Assembly (NCBI GenBank): GCA_030762935.1
Contig: CM060899.1
Location: 59,756,501-59,820,500 of the forward strand
Length of the DNA stretch: 64,000 nt
DNA from: Hymenopus coronatus
Lineage: Eukaryota > Arthropoda > Insecta > Mantodea > Hymenopodidae
Reading direction: 5' to 3'
The notes under the pieces are model-generated. The model made no database searches and had not been told where the DNA came from. It saw nothing but the letters and a program-made list of their open reading frames with translations. Both the position numbers and the translations under genes were made by a program. Positions 43,512 to 55,320 of this stretch are shown one piece after another. The stretch's first letter is position 1. Each line of letters opens with the position of its first letter.

Positions 43512-44683
43512 CGAGGGTCGGCTGATAAGTCCCGGGCCTCTCAATGAAAATAGCATTTAAATTTTTTTTTTTTTTTGCTTTATTTCTCAACATAATCCCC
43601 AGAAAGGCTAACACATTTGTCATGTCGGTGTTCTATTTCAATTGAACCATCTCTATAGTGAGATTTATCAAAGTCCTCAAAATACCTGTTTACCGCATCA
43701 ATGACCTCCTCGTTGCTTTAAATCTTCGTCCTCCAAGACATTTTTTGAGGTCTGGGAACAAGAAGTAGTCTCTGGGTGCTGGATTTTTTTTTTTTTTTAA
43801 ACAATGAGGTCTTTTTCTTTTCACCTCATCACTCAAACGTTGCAGTAAGATTGCGTAGTACCAGGGATACTTTTACCCTTTTCCAAGTAATCAATAACAA
43901 TAATTCCCTGTGCGTCCCAGAAAACACTCTCCATAAGTTAACTGACAAAATTTACTTTACCTTTATTGGAGTTGGTTCACCTGGCGCAATCTACTGTTTT
44001 GACTGTGATTTAATTTCTGAAGTGTACTGATGTATCCAAGTTTCATCCATGGTAATAAGTCGTCACTGGGATTTTTACAGTAGAGCTCCACATTATTATT
44101 AGAAACGGTTTTTCTTTGCAACTTTTGATCAGGTGTCTACAACGCGGCTCCCATCTTGCACAGGCCTTGTGAAAGTCCAAAACATTACTTTAAATATTAC
44201 CTGCACGTTCTTTCGATATGTTTACAGCTTCTGCTATATCGAACAACTTTAATCTGCGGTCTTCCAGTAGTAAACAATGAATTTGTTCAATGATCTCTGG
44301 AGTTATCACTTCTACAGGGCGTCCAGAGCGCGGCTCATCATAGTGCTCGTAGTCCCATTTTAAACTCTGCAATCCACCTTTTAATCACTGAATATGAAGG
44401 GACAGAGTCTTTCAATGTGCTGTCCATTTCCTCCTTGATTTCTTTAGGCTTCAAGCTTTTCAAATGGAAGTATTTAATCACTGCTCGTTTTTCCAAATCC
44501 TCCATTTTCGTGAAAACTCTGGAGTTGTCTTGTTTAAAATGCTGTCATTTGAAAACTAAACAAGTTATTGACCTGTAACTATGGATACAAGCTAGTCTAG
44601 AGATAAATTATACGATGCTACCGTCTAACTGGCCTAGTGGCGCCATATCTGTGTGAGGTCCGGGACTTATCAGCCGACCCTCG
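43512..44683 (-). mobile_element. Near-complete mariner (1172 bp), decayed
   Basis: Terminal repeats CGAGGGTCGGCTGATAAGTC... at 43512-43540 and its inverse at 44655-44683, with 28 of 29 positions equal. TA flanks are at 43510-43511 and 44684-44685. Length is close to a full mariner (about 1.3 kb). R1 sequence continues at the right flank. Confidence 0.93.
43560..44505 (-). pseudogene. Mariner transposase, multiple frameshifts
   Basis: Minus-strand ATG at 44505-44503 opens an N-terminal HTH region (KRAVIKYFHLKSLKPKEIKE). After a frameshift the frame 44372-44190 gives RSGRPVEVITPEIIEQIHCL and DIAEAVNISKERAGNI, the second mariner DNA-binding helix group. The C-terminal end near 43750-43560 reads FPDLKKCLGGRRFK and later LAFLG-type remnants, again in shifted frames. 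The family match is clear, the reading frame is broken. Confidence 0.9.
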
Positions 44684-44685
44684 TA

Positions 44686-45268
44686 TATATAGAGCACTCA
44701 TGCACATACAATGTACATATTAACTAGAGAAGGTATATTGTATTCCTTCCAAAAATTCGTTGTCGAAATTTCACCGGAAATATATGATTTTAGGTCCGCT
44801 GGGTCAAAAAAAAAAGGTCAATGTGTCTATGCACACCATAGCTCAAAAAGGAAAATACTAAACTTGGTAATTATGTTCAGTATCTTCTAAAGATGCGACA
44901 CAAGGATTTCAAAAATATCCCCCCATCCAAAACTACTCTTTACATAGAAAAGTGTTTGAAAATGTTGTTTCTCTTAAAAATGGCGCTGACGATTTTTATT
45001 AAAATACCGTATATTAAAAATAGTTTACATGGAAAATAAAATGTTTAGTTTCAATTTTCTGGGAAAAGTCTCTGAAGAGCTCTTTATTCTGGATACATTT
45101 TACTGAATTTTGCGTAAAGATAAATCGCAAGACACAGGAAGAAAATGTCTATACAACAATGTAGATCTCGTAAAAATACATAATATGTGACATATGCGTT
45201 TTTTTATGTAGAGTTGACCATTTCAGAGATATTCTTTGTTATTTGTTTCAATTTTAAACTATCTATGC
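44686..45268 (-). repeat. R1 copy, entered by mariner at the palindrome
   Basis: ACATACAATGTACATATT and AGAGAAGGTATATTG show a reverse R1 starting in its palindrome immediately after the mariner TA. The body ends at TTTTAAACTATCTATGCA, where the next copy's T-run begins. Confidence 0.82.
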
Positions 45269-45270
45269 AT

Positions 45271-45982
45271 TTTTTTACTTTCTCTATACGTATTGTGTAA
45301 TAGTATATAGAGAAGGTATTGTATTGCACTCCAAAATTGGATTACGGAAATATGTTTTGAGACCCCCTGTATCCAAAAAAAAAAACATTTTTAGAAAAAT
45401 GTCCGTGTGTGTGTGTGCAGCATAGCTCAAAAATGAAAAGACCGTTAAAAACCAAACTGGATATTTAAGTTTGGTACCTTCCAAGGATGCGACACGAAGA
45501 TTTTCAAGAAAATCCACCCACCCCAAACTACCCTTTATATGGAACTTTTTTCGAAAATTATGATTTTCTTAAAAATGGATCTAAGATTTTGATTAAAATC
45601 TCGTATATTTAAGATACTTACTTGCCAAATAAAATGTGTATCTTGAATTTTCCGGGAATAGCCTATGAAGACTACTTTATTCTGGATGAATTTTAGGGAA
45701 TTTTGCATAACTGCTAAACCGTAAGAAATGTACAAAAACTTCCACACAGCAAATGTAGAGCACATTAAAACACACGATTTATGTTATATACATTTTTTCG
45801 TGGAGTTGATCGTTTTTAAGATATTCCTTGTTTTTAATTTCACCTTTGAAAAACTTATAAGAACAATAAGACTACTTCTACTAGTTTTTTCTCGATTAGT
45901 ATGAAGTAAATAGAAGCATAAGCTTTTTAACAATAATTTGTTGCAGAGATGTAGAGGAAATCATGTGAATGGATCACATCAG
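45271..45982 (-). mobile_element. R1 copy, body deletion
   Basis: TTTTTTACTTTCTCTATACG, reduced palindrome (ATTGTGTAATAGTATATAG), body with part missing after AAAACTTATAAG, and GGATCACATCAG at the end. Confidence 0.87.
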
Positions 45983-45989
45983 TTTTTTC

Positions 45990-46222
45990 TCTCTCTTGTT
46001 TTACTGCAAGCTATGCAAAGCGAACGAATTTCACATAGGACCAGCTTTTAAATCTTCTGACTATCACTTTAGCCTAGGTTATTCCATTATTTCCCTCTTA
46101 CTTAAAATGAAGCAAGTAATAAGACCATTTCTGTTAATGCTTTTCTCGATTAGCATGACCTAGATAGAACAATATTTTTTTTTTTGTAATAATAGCTTTT
46201 ATGTGGAACAGCTGCTTAGTTC
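45990..46222 (-). repeat. R1 5' end fragment
   Basis: TTTACTGCAAGCTATGCAAA to a T-run and ATAATAGCTTTTATGTGGAA. Confidence 0.72.
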
Positions 46223-46227
46223 CATTT

Positions 46228-46455
46228 TTATCCCGCCTTTAACGGCACGGTCCTGAAGGCAGCATTTCGCTGCGGAACATATTGCATTGGCAAAGATGGT
46301 ATTTTGAGTACTGTTTGCTATTATTGGTTTTTATTTACTTTAGTTTTCTTCGTTAGATCTTGAATACATGCATAGTCCCATCTGCAGCCGGGAATCGAAC
46401 CCGAGACCCCTAGCACATCAGGCAGGAAATCTACCGACTGAGCTATGGGCCAGTC
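46228..46455 (-). repeat. SINE-H (tRNA-derived)
   Basis: Minus-strand head (46455-46385) GGCCCATAGCTCAGTCGGTA with B box GGGTTCGATTCCCGG. It resembles an Ala/Ile-type tRNA 5' half. The body ends near ACCGTGCCGTTAAAGGCGGG. A second head of this type is at 52845. Confidence 0.75.
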
Positions 46456-46748
46456 ATTTCGTATTTTGTAAAACATTTAGCTGTCATAACCATAAATATT
46501 TCTCATTACAGGGATTATTAATCGTAATTAATAAATTCCTGGGCAATTACTATATTTTTAGAGAGACAGACATGATTTTAAGGTTATTAATATCTCGGAT
46601 GTGGAGCACTGAGCAATGAGGTGGTTCAGTAGAACACGAAGAACACAATGCACTTCCTTTCTCAGGGCAGGGAAAGCAATTAAATGGTGCAGTGGAAAGT
46701 GGCTCACATGTAACTCTTTCAGCTAATATCATATTTCTGTATAAAAAA
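46456..46748. other. Unique spacer
   Basis: AT-rich with no recognised repeat. Two short frames without known motifs. Confidence 0.45.
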
Positions 46749-47814
46749 TCTGGTATATTTTCACATGACTTTCTCTACCTCTCTGCAACAAAGTATTGTT
46801 AAAAAGCATATGCTTCTATTTACTTCATGCTAATCGAGAAAAAATTAGCACAAATAGTCTTATTACTTGCTTCCTTGTAAGTAGAAGCGAAATGAGGGAA
46901 TACTATAGGTTAAAGTGATAGCCAAAAGCTGGTTGCTATGTAACTGAAGTTCCTTTGTTTGTATGGACAGGAGTTAACAAATTCCTGTATGAGAAAAGTA
47001 TGTTTTTCAAACCTGAAACCAAAAACAAGTAATACCTCAAAAATTATCAACTCCACGAAGAAAGTGTACATATAAACATAAATTGTGTGTTTTAATGTGC
47101 TCTACATTTTTTGTGTGCTCAGTGTTTGTCCATCTCTTACGGTTTAGCAGTTATGCAAAATTCCATAAAATTCACCCAGAATAAAGTAGTCTTCAGAGAC
47201 TATTCCCAGAAAATTCAAGGTATACATTTTATTTGTCAGGTAAATATCTTTAATATACGATATTTATCAAAATCATTAGAGCCATTTTTTAAAAAATCAA
47301 AACTTTTGAAAAAAGTTCCATGTAAAGGGTAGTTTGGGGTGGAAGGATTTTCTTGAAAATCTTCGTGTCGCATCCTTGGAAGATACTAAACTTAAATACC
47401 AAGTTTGGTATTTAACGGTCTTTTCGTTTTTGAGCTCTACTGCCCACAGAGAGACAGACAGACAGACACACACACACAAGCACGGACATTTTTCTAAAAA
47501 TGTTTGAGAAAATAGTTTGGGGTGGAAGGATTTTCTTGAAAATCTTCGTGTCGCATCCTTGGAAGAAACCAAACTTAAATACCAAGTTTGGTATTTAACG
47601 GTCTTTTCGTTTTTGAGCTATGCTGCCCACAGACTGACAAACAGACAGACAGACACACACATGGACATTTTTCTAAAAATGCTTTTTTTTTTTTTTTTTT
47701 TTTTCAGGGGGACCCAAAATATATATTTCCGGTGAAATCTCGGTATCGACTTTTTGGGTGCATTACAATACCTTCTCTATACACTATGTACATAGTGCGT
47801 ATAGAGAAAGTAAT
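46749..47814 (+). mobile_element. R1 copy with internal duplication
   Basis: TCTGGTATATTTTCACATGA start, full body, intact ACTATGTACATAGT and TATAGAGAAAGTAA end. About 185 bp between the GTTTGGGGTGGAAGG block and the microsatellite block are present twice (about 47333-47515 and 47517-47690). Confidence 0.9.
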
Positions 47815-47835
47815 AGAGAAGCCTTAAAACCTTTC

Positions 47836-48045
47836 AGCGCTTAGGGTGAGTTACCCGGATAAGGCTTTTTTCGGGGTTTTCCCTTGTCCTGAGAAGACGA
47901 ATGTCGAGTAACTTTAAGCTCCATGGACCCCGAGATCTTTTGAGCATTATTTCACCAATTTCATTCATCGTCCGATATGACCAACCAGGTTAAAGGACGT
48001 TAAATTACACAAAAAAAAAAAAAACAAAAAAAAAAAACAACTACT
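47836..48045 (+). repeat. SINE-C, 5'-truncated
   Basis: GCGCTTAGGGTGAGTTACCC to CCAACCAGGTTAAAGGACGT and a long A-rich tail. The tRNA-like head is cut. Confidence 0.82.
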
Positions 48046-48117
48046 TTCCGGCTTAGTGGCTTCATTTGGGACCCCCTCTAAAGTTTTACTTTCTCTACAC
48101 GTTTCTCTTCCTTCCTA

Positions 48118-48345
48118 AGTGAGAGTGAACACTCGGGCACGGCGCAGCCAAGCTAGGGTTCGATCCCAAACGACCACATGTGGGATTTGTGTTGGACAAA
48201 GCGGCGCAGCGGCGAGTTTTCTCCGGGTTCTCCGGTTTCCCTCGCCAACTTAATCTACCGTGGCTCCATCTTCAAGTGTCATCAGTACCATCGCCTGCGG
48301 TTCCATAGCAATAAAAGCGGGCGTTAAATACTAAAAACAAAAAAA
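48118..48345 (+). repeat. SINE-E copy
   Basis: GGTTCGATCCCAAACGACC, GTGGGATTTGTGTTGGACAA and TTTTCTCCGGGTTCTCCGGT, ending at AAAGCGGGCGTTAAATACTA and an A-rich tail. This core is shared with 20505, 23770, 33072, 52965 and 61965. Confidence 0.82.
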
Positions 48346-48349
48346 AAAG

Positions 48350-48580
48350 AACCCGGGCCACCTAGGTGAGAGGCGAGTAGTCTAACCGCCCGGACACGGC
48401 GCGGCCCATATTTCGTATCATCCACTTCATGTTCGTGCCTGGCTACGGGCCTACTCCTCGTAACAGGTTCTCCATTCTGTGGTTTCGTGCCGTAGGCTCC
48501 CTAACAGGCTTCTGATCCCTAGGTAAGTCCTATGGGGGTGTCAACCCTACAATTACGGGGAGAGTAAAACGATTACGAAA
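48350..48580. repeat. SINE-E head (reverse) and long-form tail (forward)
   Basis: 48350-48412 reads on the minus strand as a Leu/Ser-like tRNA head (GTCCGGGCGGTTAGACTACT). From 48413 the forward tail TATCATCCACTTCATG... to TCCTATGGGGGTGTCAACCC matches 53145-53310. Confidence 0.65.
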
Positions 48581-49049
48581 TGAATTATTATTATTATTTG
48601 TATACCAGAGAATTACCTGTAAATAATATTAGGTAAAATGAAGCTAGATATTTTTATAGTAGTGAAGGATGTTCCTCAAAGGCTGAGCTAATGTCTCTCA
48701 GATTTTCAGTTTCCCAGGAGTTTTGTGATTAAAATCGGGGGTGAGGTATTGCAGTGACATTTTGGTGGACCCACGTTGGGCACGGGTAATGTTAGCTGGC
48801 TTGGTGCCAGGGCGTTCGATAGCCCGTGTCAGTTGGTGCCAACCACAATCCGCCGTGCTGCAGTGGCCACAGCAGTAAAACTGAAAAAAAATTGCAAAAA
48901 TGGGCAATGATGAGCATAGCTTTAGAACAGCTCGGCTGGTTCTTGCGATAACTTTGGCCCAAGACTTAAACCGACAGCTGTAAGGTAGCCAGGAAAGTTT
49001 GTAGGCATTATTTACTTACCCTAGCGTGTAACATTTTTATGTAATATTT
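48581..49049. other. GC-balanced island, no assigned gene
   Basis: Holds GGGCACGGGTAATGTTAGC and GGTGCCAGGGCGTTCGATAG. The minus frame 48698-48907 has no recognised domain. Could be part of an unassigned element. Confidence 0.35.
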
Positions 49050-49050
49050 T

Positions 49051-49804
49051 TTAATTTCTCTACACGTACTATGTACATAGTGTATAGAGAATGTATTGTA
49101 ATGCACCCAGAAATTCGCTACCGAGATTTCCCTCTCAATCCAAAAAAGGAATTTTTAGAAAAGTGTCCGTGTGTCTGTGTGTGTCTGTGTCTGTGTGTGT
49201 GTGAGTGTGGGCAGCATAGCTCAAAAACCGAAAGACCGTTAAATATCAAATTTCGTATTTAAGTTTGGTATCTTCCAAGGATGCGACACGAAGATTTTCA
49301 AGAAAATTCCCCCACACCAAACTACCCTTTACATGGAACGTTTTTCGAAAGTTTTGATTTTCTCAAAAATGGTTCCAACGGTTTTGATTAAAATATCGAA
49401 TGTTAAAGATATTTACCTGACAAATAAAATATATATTCTGAAATTTCTGGGACATTAAAGCACACAATTTATATTATATATCTACATTTGTTTTTTCTGG
49501 AGTTGATCTTTTTTAGATATTCCTTGGTTTTGGTTTCAGCTTTGAGAAACTTACTTTTCCCATACAGGAATTTGTCAACTCCTGTCCATACAAACAATGA
49601 ACTTCAGTCACATAGTAACCAGCTTTTGACTATCTATTTAACTTATGGTACTCCCTTATTACGCTTCTACTTACAAAGAAGCAAGTAATAAGACCATTTC
49701 TGCTAATTTTTTCTCGATTAGCATGAAGTAAATAGAAGCATGCGCTTTTTAACAATAATTTGTTCCAGAGAATGTAGAAAAGCCATGTGAATCTAACACA
49801 TCAG
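49051..49804 (-). mobile_element. R1 copy
   Basis: TTAATTTCTCTACACGTACT, intact ACTATGTACATAGT, GT-rich tract, body with a deletion after AAATTTCTGGGACATT, and CTAACACATCAGA at the end. Confidence 0.88.
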
Positions 49805-50340
49805 ATTTTTTTTACTTTAAATCTTATGTTAAGTAAAATGGTAATTATGTGTATACATTTAAGTAATAATATAATAATAGTAAAAGCAATATAATTAAAT
49901 TACTTAATAGAATAGTTATTAAAATAATACAATGGTTTCTAAAATAAAATATGTATATAATATAAATAAATAATATAAAATAAATTTTAATGAATAATGA
50001 CAATAACAATAATAAAACTATATATTAAAAGTAAATAAAAATTATTAATATATATAAAATACGAAATTATAATAATATTAATTGAATTGAAAATTACATT
50101 AAATTAAATATTAACACACAGTTTAATTGATAATAGTTATGATTTTAATTGGTATTTATAAAAAAATTAGGCTAAGTCAGGTTAAGTTTATATCTGTAAA
50201 TTTAGATTGTATGATTAAATTTGTAATTGGTATAAGTAGTAATAAACATATAAAATTTGGGATTTTTTACCCTGGTTTAAGTAATTAGTTACCAGGGTTT
50301 AATATACATATTTTATTTTATTTTTATTTTTATTTTGGTA
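49805..50340. other. Very AT-rich low-complexity stretch
   Basis: Mostly A/T with AATAATATAATAATAG-like runs. No frame, no repeat of the main families. Confidence 0.6.
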
Positions 50341-50446
50341 TGGACAATGTACATTGTAGACAGAGAATGCATTATATTCCATCCAAAAATTCTATACCAA
50401 ATTTCGCTGGAATACATGTGTTGAGGGCCCATGAGTAAAAAAAAAT
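50341..50446 (-). repeat. R1 palindrome-end fragment
   Basis: ACAATGTACATTGTAGACAG and ATTCTATACCAAATTTCGCT in reverse orientation, then a flip to a + copy. Confidence 0.75.
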
Positions 50447-51456
50447 CTCCACATCTCTGAAACAATTTTTTTATTTTGTTCTATTTTTATTTATTTATTG
50501 TGGCTTAACGTCCTTTAACTGGTTGGTCATATCGGACGATGAATGAAATTGGTGAAATGATGTTCAAATGATCTCGGAATCCATGGAGCTGAACGTTACT
50601 CGACATTCGTCTTCTCAGGACAAGGGAAAACCCCGAGAAAAAAAACTTATCCGGATGAATCACCCTAAGCGAGATTCAAACTCGCAACCTTTTGAATATG
50701 AGGCAGACATGCTACCACTACACTACCCAGGCGGGCTAAACAATTATTGTTAAAAAGCTTATTATTCTATCTACTTCATCCTAATAGAGATAAACTTTAG
50801 CAAAATGCTTTCTAGTAAGTAGGAGGGAAATAAGGGAATACACTAGGATAAAACGATAGTGAAATCTTTTAAATGCTATTTGTCATTTCCATGTGTGAAA
50901 AGTTTTAGGTATTTTAAAACTGAAACCAATAACAAGGAATATCTAAAAATGGCCAATTCCTCAAAAAAAATGTATACGAAATAAATTGTATGTTTCATCG
51001 AGACCTACATATTTTGTGCAATTCATTTTTTGTGTATCTCTTACGGTTTACTAGTTATACAAAATCCAGCAAAATTCATTCAGAATAGAGAGGTCTTCAC
51101 AGGCTATTCCCAAAAAATTCAAGATAAACATTTTATTTCTCGTGTAAATATCTTTTATATGCGGTATTTTAAACACAATCTTTAGTTTTTTTGTTTTTTT
51201 TGGGAAAATCAAAATTTTCGAAAAATGTTCCATGTAACGGTAGTTTGGGGTGGCGGGATTTTCTTCAAACTCTTCGTGTCGCATTCTTGGAAGATACTAA
51301 ACATATATATCAAATTTAGTATTCTACCGACTTTTCGTTTTTGAGTTATCGTGTTCACAGACTCACGTACACACATACACAAAATACACAGGACCTATTT
51401 CTGAATATCATACCCCCTCTATACACCATATACATAGTATGTGTAGAGAAAATAAA
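50447..51456 (+). mobile_element. R1 copy with nested SINE-C
   Basis: Begins inside the 5' end (CCACATCTCTGAAACAATT), resumes after the SINE at AAACAATTATTGTTAAAAAG, and ends with CATATACATAGTATGTGTAG and AGAAAATAAA. Confidence 0.87.
50468..50737 (-). repeat. SINE-C with target duplication
   Basis: Full reverse copy: head (50737-50668) GCCCGCCTGGGTAGTGTAGT with B box GCGAGTTTGAATCTCGC, body, and a T-rich tail (A-rich on the sense strand). AAACAATT at 50460-50467 and 50738-50745 is an 8 bp target duplication, and R1 is collinear across it. Confidence 0.92.
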
Positions 51457-51467
51457 GTAAACAATAT

Positions 51468-52458
51468 TGGAAAAAGGTCTGTGTGTGTATGTATATAAAT
51501 AACACATATCAGAAACAAAAAGTCTGTTAAATACCAAACTTGACAATAATAATTATTAAGCTCAGCATCTTCGAAGGATGCGGCACGAAGATTTTCACCA
51601 AAATCCTTCCATCCAAAATTACTTTTATATGGAACATTTTTCGGGATATTATGATTTGCTCAAAAATGATTGTAAAAATTGGTTAAAGAACCGTATGTTT
51701 AAGATATTTTCACGAGAAACGAAATGTATATCTTGAATTTTCTGGGAATAGCTTCTGAAGTCCTCTTTGTTCTGGATGAATTTTGTATAAATGATAAAGC
51801 GTAAGAGATAGACCAAACCTACTATACAAAAAAAGAAAGAAAAACGTAGAAGAGTCCGCCTGGGTAGTGTGGTGGTAGTCGTGAGTTCGAATCTCGCATT
51901 GTGAGTTACTCGGATGAGGTTCTTTTTTCGGGTTTTTCCCTTATTCTGATTAAACGAATGTCGAATAACTTTAAGCTGCATGGACGCCAAGATTATTTGA
52001 GCATTATTTCACCAATTTCATTCATCGTCCGATATACCCAACCAGGTTATAGGACAATAAGCTACAAAAAAAAAAAAATGTTGACCTCGTCAAAACACGC
52101 AATTAATACCCTTAATAACACCTTAATGTGCTAATGTGCTATTCCCTGTTATTGGTTTCAGTTGCAAAATATTTATGCTGTTCTCAAACAGGAAGTCGTC
52201 GGTGTTTCTTTTGTTTTACTCCTGGCCATGCACAGAAGTGAATTTAAACAACAACGTATAGCGACAGGTTTTAAAACATTTGACTATCGTCTTAGCCCAG
52301 TGCATTCCCTATTTCTCTTCTACTAATAGGGAACTAAGTAATAAGACCATTCCGTCAATCTTATCTCGGTTAACATAAAGTAGAAAGAAGGATAATCTTT
52401 TGTGAGAAGTTTGTTTTTAGAACAAGCAGAGGAAATCATGAGAATGGAGCACATCAGA
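51468..52458 (-). mobile_element. R1 copy with nested SINE-C
   Basis: GGAAAAAGGTCTGTGTGTGT to GGAGCACATCAGA. The body is collinear with other copies apart from the SINE at 51850-52078. The palindrome is missing. Confidence 0.85.
51850..52078 (+). repeat. SINE-C copy
   Basis: Head TCCGCCTGGGTAGTGTGGTG with B box GTGAGTTCGAATCTCGC and a gap in the anticodon region, body with CATTTCACCAATTTCATTC-like sequence, A13 tail. Confidence 0.85.
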
Positions 52459-52844
52459 TTTTTTTTTTTTCCATTGCCTCATCTCGAATTCGCAAGTGTA
52501 TCTTCTTTTCTTTCCTTCTAGGAACCATACTCTTTGTTTTACATCCTTTTTTGTTTGTTTCTTTTTTTCGCCCGTTTATCTTGATCCTGCACTTCTTGGC
52601 ATTCTATAAAAGGAGCGGAACGGGTACCTTTTTTACTTCAGACTCATGGTTGAATGCATGTAGCCTGAAAAACAAAGCGATAAGTGTATACAAATGTAGG
52701 TATAAAACATGCAACAATTTCATAAAATTTCAGAATATGATACCAGTGGATCAATAAAGGATGCTGTGACGTATTTACCGACCAAATTAGTTTGTTACAT
52801 GTATACAACTGGTACATAATTTTAAGAAAAAAGTTCACATTAGC
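52459..52844. other. Unique spacer after an R1 T-run
   Basis: T-rich start, otherwise unremarkable; short frames on both strands with no known domain. Confidence 0.45.
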
Positions 52845-52945
52845 TAGCCCCGTAGCTCAGTTGGTAGACCATCCGCCTCCTTTGTAAGGAGCCCCAGGTT
52901 CAATTCCCGGCTGGAGGGTAGGAATGTATCTATACCCAAGTATCC
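52845..52945 (+). repeat. SINE-H head
   Basis: GCCCCGTAGCTCAGTTGGTA, an anticodon-arm-like CTCCTTTGTAAGGAG and B box AGGTTCAATTCCCGG give a tRNA-like fold. The following GGTAGGAATGTATCTATACC continues a SINE body, so this is not a free tRNA gene. Confidence 0.7.
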
Positions 52946-52964
52946 CCTGAAAGCATGAATGGGG

Positions 52965-53322
52965 TGTAACAGAGTGGGTAGAACGCTCACCTAGGCGGCC
53001 AGGATTCGATCCCAAGCGCCCGCATGTGGGATTTGTGGTGGACGAAACGGCCTCTGGACAGGTTTTTTTCCGAATCCTCCGGTTTCCCCCACTACTCATT
53101 CCACCAATTACTCCATTATCACCTTTCCTATCAACTGTTTCGCTTTCGTTTGATATCATCCACTTCCTGATGCTCATGCCTATGGACTGACCACTCGATC
53201 CAGGTTTTTCATTCTGTCGTTACGTGCCGTAAGCTCCCCGACAGGCTTCTGACCCCTATGCACCTGGTTGTAAGCCCCAAGTCCTAGGAGTGTAACATCC
53301 TGTTTATGGGGTGGTAATGAAA
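52965..53322 (+). repeat. SINE-E, long form
   Basis: Head AGAGTGGGTAGAACGCTCAC with B box GGATTCGATCCCAAG, core GTGGGATTTGTGGTGGACGA, then the long tail (CCACTTCCTGATGCTCATGC to GTAACATCCTGTTTATGGGG). This is the most complete E unit in the window. Confidence 0.8.
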
Positions 53323-53323
53323 T

Positions 53324-53505
53324 TGCGTTTTATTTATGGACGCTCTTTAACTGCTGTGGTTCTCAGCATCCCATTCTATACTGGGCGTGAAAGACCGCTT
53401 AATTTTGGTCTCTCTATCAGGCTCGAGGTTCTTTTACGTGCTGTAAATCTACGACACGGGACCAACGGCTTTACTTCCCTTCCGAAGGAAGCAATGCTAA
53501 GTATG
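53324..53505 (-). repeat. SINE-B, head missing
   Basis: TTTATTTATGGACGCTCTTT, CCCATTCTATACTGGGCGTG and TACGACACGGGACCAACGGC. It abuts SINE-E with little or no spacer. Confidence 0.83.
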
Positions 53506-53708
53506 GGGAGGAGGGAAGCCGACTAATTAACCTATGGTAAAAGTATGAATGGCAGTATGAATCGCGCGCGCGCGTGTGCGTATATCCAAAATCTAATGTA
53601 TAAGAACCAAGGACAAACAGAAATTCAACTGTATATGAGTTAACCTATTACGGATACGCAAAGTGTTCTCAAAATAAAACGCCGTTTTAATCAAAAGAAT
53701 AAAAAAAT
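53506..53708. other. Short spacer
   Basis: Contains a (CG)n run CGCGCGCGCG near 53562. No other feature. Confidence 0.5.
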
Positions 53709-54030
53709 TCTGATGATGATTTTCTCCACTTATTCTACAACAAACTATACTTGCAAAAGTTTATTCTTCTACTTATTTTATGGTAATCGAGACAAATACT
53801 GGTAGAGATTGCTATATTACATATTTTCGTGTAAGGGGAGTAAGGAACTAGGCTAAGCCAGTAGTCAATAAATTTAAGAGCGGATCGTTATGTGATGACT
53901 TGAAATCTCGTTTTGTTTCTATGACAGGATGAAAAATAAGTGAATGTGAGGACAGTATCAGTAGTGGAAATGTGAAACCAATAACAAGGAGTATCTCAGA
54001 AATGGTTAATTCCACACAAAGATGTATTAC
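53709..54030 (+). repeat. R1 5' half, diverged
   Basis: TCTGATGATGATTTTCTCCA to GGAGTATCTCAGAAATGG; cut before the middle of the element by the mariner remnant region. Confidence 0.75.
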
Positions 54031-54331
54031 CCATACACGAGTCCATTTTCTCAACGAAGACCCGTTCATTGGATTATCACCATGCACTTTCGTTATTTGC
54101 CTATAACAATTGATTGGTCAATTTTGTGCATTCAAGAAAACGAAAACGTTCTTTAAAAAAGATAGTATCGGCATTGAAAAACTGGTACCACGTGACAGTA
54201 AAAGTCTTGACAGAATGGAGAATACGTTGAGAAATAGAGTAAGGTACTGTAACTTTGTAAATAGGTTTGTGTTGATAACTTTCGTTATTATTAAGCTGTG
54301 CCAAATCGTTCGTTACTTTCCGGATGCCCTC
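54031..54331 (+). pseudogene. Mariner 3' end remnant
   Basis: The frame at 54110-54334 includes GIEKLVPRDSKSLDRMENT, the pattern of a mariner transposase C-terminus. It is followed by GTTACTTTCCGGATGCCCTC, which looks like a right terminal repeat ending at 54331 with TA next. The left end and the catalytic part are not visible. Confidence 0.65.
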
Positions 54332-54611
54332 TAAACTTTCAACACCGCCATGCAGGAAGAGCTCTGAAGATCATAAGGAAGAGATGACATTAAGCGTTCG
54401 ACTCAACTCATTCGGAAACCGTTTTAGGAAGCCATTCTGGCTGTAGGAGGGTAAGACTAAACGCACATCCGGTTTTCTGAAGACAGAGCAACACCCATGT
54501 TCCAAGAAACGATATCTTATACTTCCCACTGGATGAGCATGACAATGCAGGAATTATTTCAACCAGATATGAATTCTTAACTTAAGTGAGGAGAGGAAGT
54601 AGTATATTGCA
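54332..54611. other. GC-balanced unknown sequence
   Basis: No repeat match in the window and no domain. About 280 bp. Confidence 0.4.
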
Positions 54612-54690
54612 ATACATTCACGTTTTGAAGGCCACTGAATTCAAAACAAAGCAACTTTAGAAAAAGATACGCATGTTTGTAAACATAATT
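54612..54690 (-). repeat. R1 fragment, degenerate
   Basis: TGCAATACATTCACGTTTTG and AGAAAAAGATACGCATG resemble the segment between palindrome and microsatellite. Confidence 0.5.
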
Positions 54691-54704
54691 TAAAAAAAAA
54701 AAAA

Positions 54705-55320
54705 TCTTATGTGTTCCATTCACATGTCTTTCTTTACATCTCTGCAACAATCTATTGTTAAAAAGCTTATGCCTCTATAAATTTCATGCTAGCAGAAATA
54801 ATCTATATTTGCTTCCTTGTAAGTAGAAGCGAAATAAGGGAGTATCATAGGTTAAAGTGATAGTCAAAAGCTGGTTGCTACATGACTGAAATTCCTTTGT
54901 TTGTATGGACAGGAGTTGACAAATTCCTAAATGAGAAAAGTATTTTAAAGCATAAATCACTAACAAGGAATATCTCAAAAACGATAAACTTCACGAAAAA
55001 AAATGCACATTATTTAAATTGTATGCTTTATAGCGATCTACATTTTTTGTGTAGTAAGTTTTTGTCTATCTCTTACGGTTTACCAGTTATACAAAATTTA
55101 ATAAAAATCATCCAGAATAAAGAGGTATTTAGAGGCTATTCCCAGAAAATTCATATATATATATATATAAAAAATGCACATTATTTAAATTGTATGCTTT
55201 ATAGCGATCTACATTTTTTGTGTAGTAAGTTTTTGTCTATCTCTTACGGTTTACCAGTTATACAAAATTTAATAAAAATCATCCAGAATAAAGAGGTATT
55301 TAGAGGCTATTCCCAGAAAA

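Noticed and set aside
48698..48907. 69-codon minus frame as a gene
   Set aside because: No recognised motif, and surrounding sequence is a mosaic of SINE pieces.
52845..52920. A tRNA gene with anticodon TGT
   Set aside because: It pairs reasonably, but the 3' flank continues as a SINE body and the fold has mismatches in the acceptor arm.
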